A stretch of DNA of 64,000 nucleotides from NCBI GenBank assembly GCA_050950345.1, contig JBMNHK010000010.1, forward strand, positions 142,312 to 206,311. Reading direction: 5' to 3'. This DNA is from Pelotomaculum_C sp050950345 (GTDB lineage: Bacteria > Bacillota > Desulfotomaculia > Desulfotomaculales > Pelotomaculaceae). The notes under the pieces are model-generated. The model was not told the origin of the DNA. It saw nothing but the letters and a program-made list of their open reading frames with translations, and searched no databases. A program made the translations under genes and the position numbers. Shown one piece after another: positions 27,193 to 37,050 of the stretch. Every line of letters starts with the position of its first letter. Positions within the stretch are counted from its first letter, which is position 1.

Positions 27193-27222
27193 TGGATTTA
27201 ATTACATCTCCTATTAGAACAT

Positions 27223-28176
27223 TTAGACATCATTTGCTTCCCCCAGTAGATCTTCCCTTGTGAGCTGCATCAATTCTCTTCTTGTAATTTTCTTACCATC
27301 TTGCAAAAGACGTACTGCTTGTTTACGTATGGCCTTCTCAATTAGGTTTCTGACCAACCTGGCGTTGCCGCTGTTTTCATGACACTTCAGCTCTCTTTCA
27401 ATAACAAAACGGAGCTCTTCCCTGGCTCCGCCTGAGAGCTCATACTGTTTTTTTTGCAGCATCAGATCGGCAATATCCAATAGTTCAGAGGTGGAATAGT
27501 CAGGAAAGGATAAGTGCACTGGAAAACGAGAGCGGAGCCCTGGGTTTGATTCGATGAACCAATCCATCTCATCCTGATAGCCGGCCAGAATCAATACTAG
27601 ATTATCTCTATGATCCTCCATACCTTTGACAAGGGCGTCAATAGCTTCTTTACCGAAGTCCTTTTCTCCGCCTCTGGCTAAGGAATAGGCTTCATCAATA
27701 AAAAGAATGCCTCCCAGTGCTTTTTTTATTTGCTCCCTGGTTTTTTGAGCGGTGTGACCAATGAATTCGCCCACCATATCCGCCCTCTCAACCTCGACCA
27801 AATGCCCTTTTGGAAGAACACCAATTTCTTTGAATAATTTACCCAAAATTCTTGCCACTGTTGTTTTACCTGTGCCGGGATTCCCTTTGAAAATCATATG
27901 CAAAGACAGTGGTTCCACTGCCAGCCCTTCGACTTGCCTGCACTTCTGTATTTTAACAAAAGCGTATATTTCTTCGATGAGCTGTTTAACTTTATTTAAT
28001 CCAATTAATGAATTTAGCTCGTTTAATATCTCCCTGGCGTTATGCGAGACCACATCATTGGAACGTCGTGGCATGACAAATACAGGCTGTTTAGCATAGC
28101 CGATTTTTTTTATGTTAACATGACTTCTATTGGTTGTTCCAGCATATTCCTGTCCGTTCCTGATGTTAATTTTCAC
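27223..28176 (-). CDS. spoVK: Stage V sporulation protein K (AAA+ ATPase, CbxX/CfqX family)
   Basis: The 317-aa protein has a single AAA+ module: Walker A GNPGTGKTTVARILG, Walker B GGILFIDEAYSLA, sensor region VLILAGYQDEM and the Arg finger region NPGLRSRFP. In spore formers SpoVK acts in the mother cell for spore maturation; the family is related to the Rubisco activase CbbX. The N-terminal 50 residues are basic and not part of the AAA domain. The start is GTG 28176. It lies 116 bp after hfq, with the hfq terminator between. Confidence 0.88.
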   Translation of the reverse strand: MKINIRNGQEYAGTTNRSHVNIKKIGYAKQPVFVMPRRSNDVVSHNAREILNELNSLIGLNKVKQLIEEIYAFVKIQKCRQVEGLAVEPLSLHMIFKGNPGTGKTTVARILGKLFKEIGVLPKGHLVEVERADMVGEFIGHTAQKTREQIKKALGGILFIDEAYSLARGGEKDFGKEAIDALVKGMEDHRDNLVLILAGYQDEMDWFIESNPGLRSRFPVHLSFPDYSTSELLDIADLMLQKKQYELSGGAREELRFVIERELKCHENSGNARLVRNLIEKAIRKQAVRLLQDGKKITRRELMQLTREDLLGEANDV

Positions 28177-28243
28177 CCTTTGTCAGCCACCTCTGCAAGC
28201 ATCAGATCAATTAATATATACGCTTGCGGTGACTATTTACGAC

Positions 28244-28273
28244 CAAAAAATACGCCCCTCAATTTAAGGGGCG
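28244..28273 (-). terminator. Terminator of hfq
   Basis: On the minus strand CGCCCCT and AGGGGCG pair around AAATTG, followed by a T-run (28245-28250). Confidence 0.88.
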
Positions 28274-28292
28274 CAGGGTGAGCCCATCAAAT

Positions 28293-28532
28293 TCAGCTTT
28301 TTGTTTCAGAAAAAGATGTGCTAATAGATCTAATAGGGCTAATAGTCGAAATGGCATGTTTATAAACCATTAATTGTTTGCCTTCACTTTCTATGATCAC
28401 TGTAAAGTTATCAAAGCCCTTAACCATTCCTTTAAGCTGAAAGCCGTTAATAAGGAATATTGTGACAGGGATATTCTCCTTTCTTACCTGATTTAAAAAA
28501 GCATCCTGTAAGTTTATTTGGGGTTTTGTCAT
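28293..28532 (-). CDS. hfq: RNA chaperone Hfq
   Basis: The 79-aa Sm-like protein forms hexamers that bind small RNAs and A/U-rich mRNA. It has NLQDAFLNQVRKENIPVTIFL (Sm1 start), GFQLKGMVKGFDNFTVI and the Sm2 motif YKHAIS with the conserved K-H. The C-terminal tail is short, as in Gram-positive Hfq. It lies 49 bp after miaA, the order found in most Firmicutes and many Proteobacteria. Confidence 0.97.
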   Translation of the reverse strand: MTKPQINLQDAFLNQVRKENIPVTIFLINGFQLKGMVKGFDNFTVIIESEGKQLMVYKHAISTISPIRSISTSFSETKS

Positions 28533-28581
28533 AAAGGAAAAACCTCCGTTGGGTATTTTTGTTATTATGTTTCTACAAACC

Positions 28582-29538
28582 TCAAAATACTCCTTCTAAG
28601 CTATTGGTTATTTCTCGGGCAACAGCTTCCTCATTACTAAAACCATCTAGCTCAAGCCATCTGATCCTGTCATCTCTGCGAAACCAGGATAGTTGCCTTT
28701 TGGCATAACGCCTTGTGTTTCTTTTTATAAGCTCAATAGCCTCTTCAAGAGTAATCTCTCCATATAGGTAAGAAGCTATCTCCCTGTAGCCAAGGCTGCG
28801 CATAGAATTTAAATTCCTGCTGTAACCTCTTGCCAGAATTTGCTGCACTTCGCTCACAAGACCGGCGGCAATCATATGATCAACCCTTTGTTCAATACGC
28901 CGGTAAAGTCTCGACCGATCCATGTTCAGTCCGAACATATACAGGCGGTAGACAGGTTGTTTGCTTTCCTTTGATGCAATAAAACTGGAAAAAGGCTTGC
29001 CAGTTAAATAATATACTTCAAGAGCCCGTATGATTCTCCTTATATCCCTGGGGTGTAGTTTACCAGCTGCAGCGGCGTCGATCTCCGCAAGGCGCTTATG
29101 GAGTTTATCGTACCCATCTTGTTCTGCCTCCAACAAAAGGCGTTTCCTTAATGCCGGGTCGCCGCCGGTGGTGCCAAATGCAAAAGGATCAATCACAGCT
29201 CTGATATATAAACCGGTGCCCCCGACTAAAATAGGTAAATGCTGTCTATCTAAAATGCCATCAATTGCTCGCCTGGCTTCAGTTTGATATAATGCTGCAC
29301 TGTATTCTTGATCCGGCTCTGCCACATCGATCATATGATGTGGTATGCCTTGCCGTTCTTCTATTGTTGGTTTAGCCGTACCAATATCCATATACCGGTA
29401 TAATAACATTGAATCGGCAGATACAATCTCTCCATTCATGCGGCTGGCTACCATAATACCGATCTTACTTTTTCCTGTTGCGGTGGGACCGGCTAGCACA
29501 ACAAGAGGTTTTTCTGATAAGCCAATTTGTTTATTCAT
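28582..29538 (-). CDS. miaA: tRNA dimethylallyltransferase
   Basis: Adds the isopentenyl group to A37 of tRNAs that read UNN codons; the product is then methylthiolated by MiaB, whose gene is 5.4 kb upstream in the same run. The 318-aa protein has the P-loop GPTATGKSKIG, SADSMLLYRYMDIGTAKP, GGTGLYIRA and the DxxR-type tRNA-binding region RDIRRIIRALEVYY. Its start overlaps the stop of the methyltransferase gene by 4 nt, which indicates coupled translation. Confidence 0.97.
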   Translation of the reverse strand: MNKQIGLSEKPLVVLAGPTATGKSKIGIMVASRMNGEIVSADSMLLYRYMDIGTAKPTIEERQGIPHHMIDVAEPDQEYSAALYQTEARRAIDGILDRQHLPILVGGTGLYIRAVIDPFAFGTTGGDPALRKRLLLEAEQDGYDKLHKRLAEIDAAAAGKLHPRDIRRIIRALEVYYLTGKPFSSFIASKESKQPVYRLYMFGLNMDRSRLYRRIEQRVDHMIAAGLVSEVQQILARGYSRNLNSMRSLGYREIASYLYGEITLEEAIELIKRNTRRYAKRQLSWFRRDDRIRWLELDGFSNEEAVAREITNSLEGVF

Positions 29539-30362
29539 CTTAAACCAACCTGCTCAATAACACCATAAATAACCGGGGCATATTTACCTCCGTAGAATTC
29601 AGTAAATCCAAGACGGCTAAACTCTTCACTCCAGCGCCGTTCTTTCATGACAACTCGCCTTTTACAGACCTGCAAGGCCAGATCAATTGTTTCCAGGTCT
29701 ACCGGATCAGTGTTGGCAATTCTCCTCAAAGCATCTATGGATGGTGAGTTCCTTCTGGGGACGCGAAACATGGGGTCGAAATATACAACATCATAACTTT
29801 GCGGCGGCAAGCTGGCCAGGTACTCCTTGTGGTTCGTTTTGACTACCTCAATCCTTTGCATAGCTTCGGTTAAATCCTCTTCCATGGTCTGATAACTTTT
29901 TAAGCCTCTTCTAACTATAGTTGCAATCACAGATGAACTCTCCAAACCTGTTACCCGGCCACCATCGCCTGCGACATAACTGGCTACAATAGCATCCGTT
30001 CCCAAACCAAGGGTGCAATCCAATAAAGAGTCGCCTGGGCCAAGGGACATGGCTTGTATCATCTGATCATTTTTTCCATCATTTATCTCTTTTATGCGAA
30101 GCCCGGCAAGGCTCGGGTGGAAAAAAAATTCAGAACTACCGCTAAGAAAGCTAATTCTTGTTGCAGATACAACCAGTAGGCCGGTACAACCTGCACTTAT
30201 TAAGAGATCTTGCACCGACTTATCATTTCTGGGAATGAATGTTGTAGATAACTCTTCAGCCAGTTCGTAGGCCAGGGCTACTTGTTCAGGTGTCGGGCGA
30301 TGTGAGGTTGTTACGACAAAAGGGCCCATGCTGTTATTTATATCCGGAACACTGCCAAACAA
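29535..30362 (-). CDS. RsmJ-like class I SAM-dependent methyltransferase
   Basis: The 275-aa protein has a SAM-binding motif SLLDCTLGLGTDAIVAS and VTGLESSSVIATIVRRGL; VYFDPMFRVPRR is a DPPY-like catalytic motif. This layout is that of RsmJ (16S rRNA m2G1516 methyltransferase), but the N-terminal 90 residues differ, so the substrate is inferred only. TTG 30362 is the start, with AAGGGG 8 nt upstream; ATG 30329 has no ribosome site. It lies between mutL (36 bp gap) and miaA (4-nt overlap), so it is part of the same operon. Confidence 0.85.
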   Translation of the reverse strand: MFGSVPDINNSMGPFVVTTSHRPTPEQVALAYELAEELSTTFIPRNDKSVQDLLISAGCTGLLVVSATRISFLSGSSEFFFHPSLAGLRIKEINDGKNDQMIQAMSLGPGDSLLDCTLGLGTDAIVASYVAGDGGRVTGLESSSVIATIVRRGLKSYQTMEEDLTEAMQRIEVVKTNHKEYLASLPPQSYDVVYFDPMFRVPRRNSPSIDALRRIANTDPVDLETIDLALQVCKRRVVMKERRWSEEFSRLGFTEFYGGKYAPVIYGVIEQVGLR

Positions 30363-30398
30363 TCTCTCAACCCCTTACAGGTGAATTATGCAAGTGAA

Positions 30399-32210
30399 TT
30401 ATCTTTTAAAACGGGTTGCCAGATCGCGATAGGAAATTTTTGTTATTGTTGGTCTTCCGTGGGGGCAGGTATAAGGATTTGCTGTGGCTGCCAGCTCCTC
30501 AATAAGTGCGGTCATGGAGGATATAGTAAGTTTTTCTCCGGATTTAACCGCATGCTTACATGCAACGGTAGCCGCCAGCCTTTCAATAAACTCATCCTGG
30601 TTGGAAGCAACACCTTTTTCCTGAAAATAATCCAAGAGATCAAGGAACAGAGTTTTCTCCTGGCCCTGGGGAAAACCTGCCGGAACACCCCGCAATAAGA
30701 AAGTGTTGCCTCCAAAGTGTTCCACAATAAAACCCGCTTCCGTAAACCAGAGGATTTTATCGGTCAACACTGTCGCATCCCGGTAATCCAGTTCCAATAA
30801 TACCGGTTTAAGTAAGCACTGGCTCTCAGTGGTGCGCTGTCCGGCTAAAAAATTTTCATATCGAATTCTTTCATGGGCGGCGTGTTGATCGATGATATAA
30901 AGACCGTCATCCCCGGCTGCCAGAATATATAATGACGCTAATTGAGCAAGTGGTTGCAACTCAGGAAAAGCCGTTTCTTGGGAATTATAATCATCAGGCA
31001 TTTCCATTGCTAAAGGGTGAGTGAGCTCTTCTTGCACCTGTGCGCCTGTTTTTGTTGCCGGGTAGGCGGGTTGTACCGGCGCCGCTGACTTTGTTTCATT
31101 ACCGGTTGGAGGCTGTAATAACCCTGTTAATCTCTCCTGCTGTGCCTCCTGCCCGTTTTGAGGCAGGATCAAGCCGGACTGGTATTTTCTATGTGTAGCA
31201 GATGAAGCCGATGGAATAATCTCTTTTGTCCTCAGAGTATTGAATATAGCTTGTTGAACTATTTCGGTTACCCTGGCTTCCTCCAGGAGGCGGATTTCTT
31301 GCTTGGCTGGATGCACATTGATGTCCAGTAGTTCCGGCGGGATGTCAAGTGATATCGCAACAACCGGTTTACGCCCATGTGGCAGCAAAGTCTGATAAGC
31401 CGCTTCCACAGTGGTTGTAATGGGCGCACAGCGTACATAGCGCCCATTAATTATAATGGTTATATGGTTGCGGGAACTGCGGCTAATAGATGGTTTTCCA
31501 ACCATGCCGGTCAATGTTAAACCTTCTTCTGCAAAATCAAGGGGCAGCATTTCCCTGACCATATTTATGCCATAGACAGCTGTTACTGCATCAGCCAGGA
31601 TACCTGAACCCGGTGAGTAAAAGACGTTTTTATTTCTTATCCTCAGTTCAAAACGGATATCAGGCCTGGCTAAAGCCAGGCGAGAAACCAGCTCACCGCA
31701 TAGTGAACCTTCGGTAGAGGGGCTCTTCAAGGTCTTGCGCCTGGCCGGTGTATTGTAAAAAATATCTTTAACCTCAATGGTGGTACCAATGGGAGCACCG
31801 GTTGGTGTTATAGCTACAAGCTTGCCGCCTTCTAGTTCAGCTTGTGTGCCGGTAAGCTCTTTTTCAGTACGGGTAATAACCGTTAATTTCGATACGGCGG
31901 CAATGCTGGGCAATGCTTCACCCCTGAACCCAAGGGTATGAATATAATTAAGATCAACTGTAGAGGTTATTTTACTGGTGGCGTGTCTTTGAAACGCCAG
32001 CTCCAATTCGGCACTTTCAATCCCGCTGCCGTCATCAGAGACACTGATCTTTGAAAGCCCGCCGTCTTCAAGCTCAATTACGATGCGGTGTGCCCCGGCG
32101 TCAATTGAATTCTCTATGAGCTCTTTGACCACTGAAGCAGGACGCTCAACTACTTCTCCGGCAGCTATTTTGTCTGCCGTATGTTTATCGAGTACGATAA
32201 TCTTTGCCAA
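30399..32210 (-). CDS. mutL: DNA mismatch repair protein MutL (endonuclease type)
   Basis: The 603-aa protein has the GHKL ATPase N-terminus (ELIENSIDAGAH, SDDGSGIE, TLGFRGEALPSI) and a C-terminal dimerisation domain with DQHAAHERIRYE, a match to the DQHAx2Ex4E endonuclease motif, plus ACKHAVKSGE and CPHGRPT that hold metal ligands. It is therefore the nicking kind of MutL found in organisms without MutH. A Pro/Gln-rich linker separates the halves. TTG start with GGAGGG 8 nt upstream. It follows mutS by 86 bp. Confidence 0.96.
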   Translation of the reverse strand: MAKIIVLDKHTADKIAAGEVVERPASVVKELIENSIDAGAHRIVIELEDGGLSKISVSDDGSGIESAELELAFQRHATSKITSTVDLNYIHTLGFRGEALPSIAAVSKLTVITRTEKELTGTQAELEGGKLVAITPTGAPIGTTIEVKDIFYNTPARRKTLKSPSTEGSLCGELVSRLALARPDIRFELRIRNKNVFYSPGSGILADAVTAVYGINMVREMLPLDFAEEGLTLTGMVGKPSISRSSRNHITIIINGRYVRCAPITTTVEAAYQTLLPHGRKPVVAISLDIPPELLDINVHPAKQEIRLLEEARVTEIVQQAIFNTLRTKEIIPSASSATHRKYQSGLILPQNGQEAQQERLTGLLQPPTGNETKSAAPVQPAYPATKTGAQVQEELTHPLAMEMPDDYNSQETAFPELQPLAQLASLYILAAGDDGLYIIDQHAAHERIRYENFLAGQRTTESQCLLKPVLLELDYRDATVLTDKILWFTEAGFIVEHFGGNTFLLRGVPAGFPQGQEKTLFLDLLDYFQEKGVASNQDEFIERLAATVACKHAVKSGEKLTISSMTALIEELAATANPYTCPHGRPTITKISYRDLATRFKR

Positions 32211-32296
32211 GGGCTGTCCCTCCTTTCAAACAATTGCTCTGTAGAAAACAGGTGACGCAGGCAGACGAAAAATTGATCAGGCCAAAAGTCCATTAA

Positions 32297-34888
32297 TCAG
32301 CTTTTTAGCTCCTGCTGTAAGCTGTATAGCAGGTTAAGGGCGCCCATTGGTGTGATGTTATGGATATCCAGCTGGAGCAACTTTTGTATTACTTCCTGTT
32401 CATGGTTGTTCGGCATGGTTAGCGGATGCATTTCATATATTTCTTTTGCGGCAGCAACTTCACAATTATTCCCAGTTGTTTTTTCAAGATCATGCAGAAC
32501 TTCTGTTGCCCGTTTAATCACTTCTTTAGGCAATCCGGCAAGCCTGGCAACATGGATACCATAGCTGCGGTCAGCTTTGCCTGCAACTACCTTGCGTAAA
32601 AATATTATATTTTCTCCATCTTCCTTGACAGCCACATTGTAATTCACAATTCCATCGATCTGTTCTAGCTCAGTTAGTTCGTGATAATGTGTTGAGAAAA
32701 GAGTTTTGGCTCCGATCTTCCTGTGAATGAACTCAACTAGCGCTTTAGCAATGCTTATACCATCATAGGTACTGGTACCGCGTCCCACCTCATCCATGAT
32801 GATGAGGCTTTTTTTCGTGGCATTTGATACTATATCTTTGCATTCGTTCATCTCAACCATAAAGGTACTTTGACCGGTGGCCAGATCGTCAGATGCACCT
32901 ATTCTCGTAAAAATACGGTCAACTATTGGGACAGAAGCTGTTTTGGCCGGAACGAAACTGCCTGTTTGGGCCATAATGATAATTAAGGCTACCTGCCGCA
33001 TATACGTGCTTTTACCGGCCATATTGGGACCTGTGATGAGCAGCAAGCGTTTATTGTGATCATCCATCACTGTATCGTTGGGAACAAATTTTTCCTTCAG
33101 CACCTGTTCCAGTACCGGATGCCTGCCGTCTTTAATCACCATCTGCCCGTCCCGGGTGAGCTCCGGCCGTACATATCTGCCCAATACTGCTGCTTCGGCA
33201 AGTGAATACAAAGCGTCAGCCCTAGCTATTGCTGAGGCCGTTGTTTGCAGGCGTTGGATGGCTCCGGTGAATTGCTCACGTATATCGCAAAAGATTTGGT
33301 ATTCTAGCTGTACCAGGCGATCCTCTGCTCCCACTACCAGATCTTCATACTCCTTCAATTGAGGGGTAATGAATCTCTCAGCATTAACCAGGGTCTGTTT
33401 TCGCTGGTAATCAGAGGGCACCTGTTGCAGATTGGCCCGTGTGACCTCTATATAATAGCCAAAGACCTTGTTATAGCCAATCTTCAATGACTTAATGCTT
33501 GTACGCTCTCTCTCCTGTTCCTCCAGTGATGCCAGCATCAACTTTCCGTCTTGCTTTAACGACCTGAGGCGATCTACCTCGCTATGAAAGCCTGTCTTTA
33601 TAATACCGCCATCTCTTATTGATAAGGGAGGGTTGGGATCGATGGCTTTTTCCAATAGTTCGTGCAACTCTGTCATGGGATCTATACTTTGGCCGGCTAG
33701 TTGTAAAAATGACGCACGGCAAGCTTCCAGTGTTGCCTTTAATTCCGGCAGGCAGGCCAGTGATTTTTTTAAAGAGAGCATGTCACGGGCATTGATGGTA
33801 CCGAAAGAGATCCGGCCGGCCAGTCTTTCCAGATCATAAATGCCCTCAAACAATTCTTTCAGCTTGTTACGTTTGATCATTTGTTGCTGTAGTTCCTCCA
33901 CTGCGTCCAGACGCAGTGTTATAGCATCAGCTTCCAGGAGGGGTTGTTCAAGCCAGTTTCTAAGCAGCCTGCCACCCATAGCTGTTACAGTATGATCCAA
34001 TACTTCAAGCAAGGTATTACGGCGAGAGCCGTCCGCAAGTGATCTGGTCAATTCTAAATTGCGCCTGGTTGCCGTGTCTAAAAGCATGAACCTGCCAGGT
34101 TGGTAATAATCCAGTTGCCTTATCTGTGACAGCGCTCTTTTTTGTGTATCCATCAAGTATTTAAGTAGCGCACCTGCAGCCGGTACTATTAAATCAAAAT
34201 CCGGGTTTTTTTGAGCTGCGAGGTAATCCTCCTTAAACTGGTTTTCCAGTTCCCGGGAGGCGTTTTCCGGAAAGTAAGCCTCATCAAGAATGGCGCTGAC
34301 TGTTATTGAAGGCGCTAGCGCCAGGTCATCAACCAGAAGGTTTGTCTGAGAAATTGGCAAGAGCGCTTCGGCAGGCATAAGCCTGCCCACTTCCTCGGCT
34401 AACCTCGCCTTTCCTTGCCCCCCTTTAAAGGTGGCGACCTTAAATACACCGGTTGAGATGTCGGTCATAGCGAAGCTGTAATTATTGTCGGCGTTACGAT
34501 AAATACTCACCAGGTAGTTGTTGCGCTTTTCTTCCAACAGGTTGCCTTCCATTACTGTACCCGGCGTTATCACCCTGATTACCTCGCGCCTGACAATGCC
34601 TTTGGCCAGAGCAGGATCTTCCACCTGTTCACAAATGGCTATGCGGTACCCTTTGACCAGCAGTTTGGCAATATAACTATCGGCCGCATGGTAAGGAAAG
34701 CCGCACATAGGCACACGTTCTTTAGCCCCGCCGTCCCTCCCGGTGAGTGCAATCTCAAGTTCCCTTGCTGCTATAGCGGCGTCTTCAAAAAACATTTCAT
34801 AAAAGTCACCGAGGCGAAAAAAAAGTATGGCATCCGGGTATTGTTGCTTAATATCAAGATATTGCCGAATCATAGGTGTAAAACTCAC
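32297..34888 (-). CDS. mutS: DNA mismatch repair protein MutS
   Basis: The 863-aa mismatch-recognition ATPase has the mismatch-wedge motif FFRLGDFYEMF near residue 25 (F-x-E), the connector, lever and clamp domains, and the ATPase with Walker A GPNMAGKSTYM near 620 and GRGTSTYDGISIA. The C-terminal helices include the dimerisation tail. The start is GTG 34888 behind AGGGGGTG. It is followed by mutL; together they correct replication errors. Confidence 0.97.
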   Translation of the reverse strand: MSFTPMIRQYLDIKQQYPDAILFFRLGDFYEMFFEDAAIAARELEIALTGRDGGAKERVPMCGFPYHAADSYIAKLLVKGYRIAICEQVEDPALAKGIVRREVIRVITPGTVMEGNLLEEKRNNYLVSIYRNADNNYSFAMTDISTGVFKVATFKGGQGKARLAEEVGRLMPAEALLPISQTNLLVDDLALAPSITVSAILDEAYFPENASRELENQFKEDYLAAQKNPDFDLIVPAAGALLKYLMDTQKRALSQIRQLDYYQPGRFMLLDTATRRNLELTRSLADGSRRNTLLEVLDHTVTAMGGRLLRNWLEQPLLEADAITLRLDAVEELQQQMIKRNKLKELFEGIYDLERLAGRISFGTINARDMLSLKKSLACLPELKATLEACRASFLQLAGQSIDPMTELHELLEKAIDPNPPLSIRDGGIIKTGFHSEVDRLRSLKQDGKLMLASLEEQERERTSIKSLKIGYNKVFGYYIEVTRANLQQVPSDYQRKQTLVNAERFITPQLKEYEDLVVGAEDRLVQLEYQIFCDIREQFTGAIQRLQTTASAIARADALYSLAEAAVLGRYVRPELTRDGQMVIKDGRHPVLEQVLKEKFVPNDTVMDDHNKRLLLITGPNMAGKSTYMRQVALIIIMAQTGSFVPAKTASVPIVDRIFTRIGASDDLATGQSTFMVEMNECKDIVSNATKKSLIIMDEVGRGTSTYDGISIAKALVEFIHRKIGAKTLFSTHYHELTELEQIDGIVNYNVAVKEDGENIIFLRKVVAGKADRSYGIHVARLAGLPKEVIKRATEVLHDLEKTTGNNCEVAAAKEIYEMHPLTMPNNHEQEVIQKLLQLDIHNITPMGALNLLYSLQQELKS

Positions 34889-34986
34889 CGGAACACCCCC
34901 TGGTGCTCATTATAATAAATAAAAACTAATATTTTAGCAGTTAATAACTGTTTGTTATATTCATTATATCTAAAATAATGTATGAT

Positions 34987-36318
34987 TTATATTTTTTGCC
35001 CTTCGATTAAAACGCCTTCAAGGTAAGCCAGGTGTGCTTTTGTAATACTGACATCTACTGTTTTACCCAGAAGTCCTTTGTTCCCCTGGAACACAATTGT
35101 TTTATTGCCTCGCGACTTGCCGTACAAAAAGTCCGCTCCGAGGTTGCTTACACCTTCTACAAGGACTTGTTGTTGTGTAGCTTCGTCTGCCTTGTTCTTT
35201 TCAAAACTGATAACGTTTTGCAATCTGATAAGCTTTTGGATTCTTTGTTTTTTTATTTTCTCCGGCACTTGCTCAGGCATTTTTGCTGCCGGTGTGCCAG
35301 GCCTGGTGTTGTATATAAAGGTGTAAGCACTGTCAAACCGGACTTGTTCAACCAGGTCAACGGTAGCCATAAAGTCGTCTTCAGTTTCGCCAGGAAAGCC
35401 GACCATTATATCTGTTGTAATCGTGGCTTGCGGGATGTACTCCCGGATTAAAGAAACCAGGTGTAGATAGTGCTCCCTGGTATATCCCCGGTTCATGTTC
35501 TGTAAGATGCGGCTGCTGCCGGATTGAACCGGCAGGTGAAAATGTTCGCAGGTTTTTTTAGTCCTTGCAATAGTTTGAATTAATTTTTCGTTGAAGTCAC
35601 GAGGGTGAGAGGTCATATATCTTATTCGCTCTATGCTACCCACACGGTCTAAGGATACTAATAAATCTGCAAAATCAAAAGGCTTATCCAGGTCTTTGCC
35701 ATAGGAATTTACATTTTGACCCAAGAGAACTACTTCTTTAAAACCTTCATGACCAAGTCTTATGGTTTCATCAATAATATGTTCCGGTCGCCGGCTTCTT
35801 TCACTGCCCCTGACATATGGCACAATGCAGTAAGTGCAGTAGTTATTACAACCATGCGTAATGGTAACCAGAGCCCGCAAACCTTCTTTTCTTGCAACTG
35901 GCAACCCTTCCGGCAGCTCATCCGGCTCAGTGGCAATTTCTACTACAGGATTCCCGTCGGCAGCAATCCTCTCAACAAAGACGGGCAGCATGTCAATATT
36001 TTGAGTTCCAAAAATAAGATCTACGTACGGAAAAAGCTGGCGCAGTCTGGACGCCATGCCCGTCTGCTGCGGCATGCAACCGCAGACGCCAATAAGCATG
36101 GCAGGGTTAGACATTTTTTGACGTTTTAGTCTGCCTAAAAAAGAAAACACTTTGTTTTCAGCAGTTTCACGAATGCAGCATGTATTGAGGAGAACAAAAT
36201 CAGCTCTGTCAATAGTACCGGTTGAACGATAGCCGATACTCTCAAGCATGCCTGCTAAAATCTCTGAATCATGCTCGTTCATTTGGCAGCCAAAGGTCTT
36301 AATATAATAGGTTTTCAT
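34987..36318 (-). CDS. miaB: tRNA-2-methylthio-N6-dimethylallyladenosine synthase
   Basis: The radical-SAM methylthiotransferase adds CH3S to the A37 base modified by MiaA. The N-terminal cluster Cys are in KTFGCQMNEHDSE, NTCCIRE and GVCGCMPQQ; the radical SAM motif is HGCNNYCTYCIVPYVRG; a C-terminal TRAM domain follows. I start at ATG 36318 (443 aa) with GAAAGG upstream; the frame extends to 36378 but the extra 20 residues are hydrophobic and unlike the family. It heads the miaB-mutS-mutL-methyltransferase-miaA-hfq run. Confidence 0.96.
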   Translation of the reverse strand: MKTYYIKTFGCQMNEHDSEILAGMLESIGYRSTGTIDRADFVLLNTCCIRETAENKVFSFLGRLKRQKMSNPAMLIGVCGCMPQQTGMASRLRQLFPYVDLIFGTQNIDMLPVFVERIAADGNPVVEIATEPDELPEGLPVARKEGLRALVTITHGCNNYCTYCIVPYVRGSERSRRPEHIIDETIRLGHEGFKEVVLLGQNVNSYGKDLDKPFDFADLLVSLDRVGSIERIRYMTSHPRDFNEKLIQTIARTKKTCEHFHLPVQSGSSRILQNMNRGYTREHYLHLVSLIREYIPQATITTDIMVGFPGETEDDFMATVDLVEQVRFDSAYTFIYNTRPGTPAAKMPEQVPEKIKKQRIQKLIRLQNVISFEKNKADEATQQQVLVEGVSNLGADFLYGKSRGNKTIVFQGNKGLLGKTVDVSITKAHLAYLEGVLIEGQKI

Positions 36319-36498
36319 TGGATTAACCTTTCTTTTAAAGTGCAAAAATATTATACAGGTAAATAATAGTTGAGGCAAATTTGGTTATTATTATAAGGAA
36401 CACAAAATATAGTATTTTATTGCTGGTTAACACGAGGAGTTTTGTCAACAGCTGAAGAATAACAGGATCAGGAAAAGTTATTGGCAGAGGAGAGTATA

Positions 36499-36882
36499 AT
36501 GCTGGAAAGATTTGTTGGTGTCTTCGTTTTTTTAGGACTGGTTTTAGCTGTTGGTGGAGAGATAGCCAATTCTGATCCCATAATGTCAGCAGGGTTACTG
36601 CTCCTGTTGGTCACAGCTACTGCAGCCGGCATAAAATATTTAAGGTTTCACTTAACAACCCCGGTTTTTGAACTGTCAGGTGTTGTTACTGAATATAAAA
36701 GCCTGCCCACGTATTGTATCCTTTCCTTGCGGACAGGCCTGTCAGATGTATATTACGGTCAAGCAAGCCGAAAAACAGGTGCCGGTATTAAGGTTGGTGA
36801 TAGAATTCAGGTAAAAGTTAAAGGTAAGTACATCCTCGAAGCCAAAAAAATAAATACAACTGACAAGGGTAAAAGTTATTGA
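36499..36882 (+). CDS. Small membrane protein with C-terminal beta (OB-like) domain
   Basis: The 127-aa protein starts at ATG 36499 behind AGAGGAG; the longer frame from TTG 36481 adds six residues before that ribosome site. Two hydrophobic segments (FVGVFVFLGLVLAVGG and SAGLLLLLVTATAAG) are followed by a beta-rich soluble part ending VGDRIQVKVKGKYILEAKKI. The shape is reminiscent of NfeD-type OB domains, but I do not recognise the family. It is divergent from miaB and convergent with the small zinc-ribbon gene, overlapping it by 7 nt. Confidence 0.7.
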   Translation: MLERFVGVFVFLGLVLAVGGEIANSDPIMSAGLLLLLVTATAAGIKYLRFHLTTPVFELSGVVTEYKSLPTYCILSLRTGLSDVYYGQASRKTGAGIKVGDRIQVKVKGKYILEAKKINTTDKGKSY

Positions 36883-37022
36883 GGATTACCTTCATCAAAA
36901 ATTATTATTTCACAGTACAGTTGGCAACTGTGACATAATAAGTTGTACTGACCGGCTTCAAGCTCAATGGCAAGATCCATAGAGCTGCATTTGGGACAAT
37001 AATTGAGCAGCCTGACAGCCAT
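36876..37022 (-). CDS. Zinc-ribbon mini-protein, 48 aa
   Basis: ATG 37022 follows GAGGTG by about 6 nt. The product has CPKC near residue 9 and CHSC near residue 30 with a further CE at 37, giving a two-knuckle zinc ribbon, and ends IIIFDEGNPQ. No name is known to me. It is upstream-adjacent to nothing on its strand except the universal stress gene, whose stop lies 28 bp before its start, so the two are likely one transcript. It overlaps the end of the convergent membrane protein gene. Confidence 0.7.
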   Translation of the reverse strand: MAVRLLNYCPKCSSMDLAIELEAGQYNLLCHSCQLYCEIIIFDEGNPQ

Positions 37023-37050
37023 TAAATCACCTCAAAACTATATAGCATAT

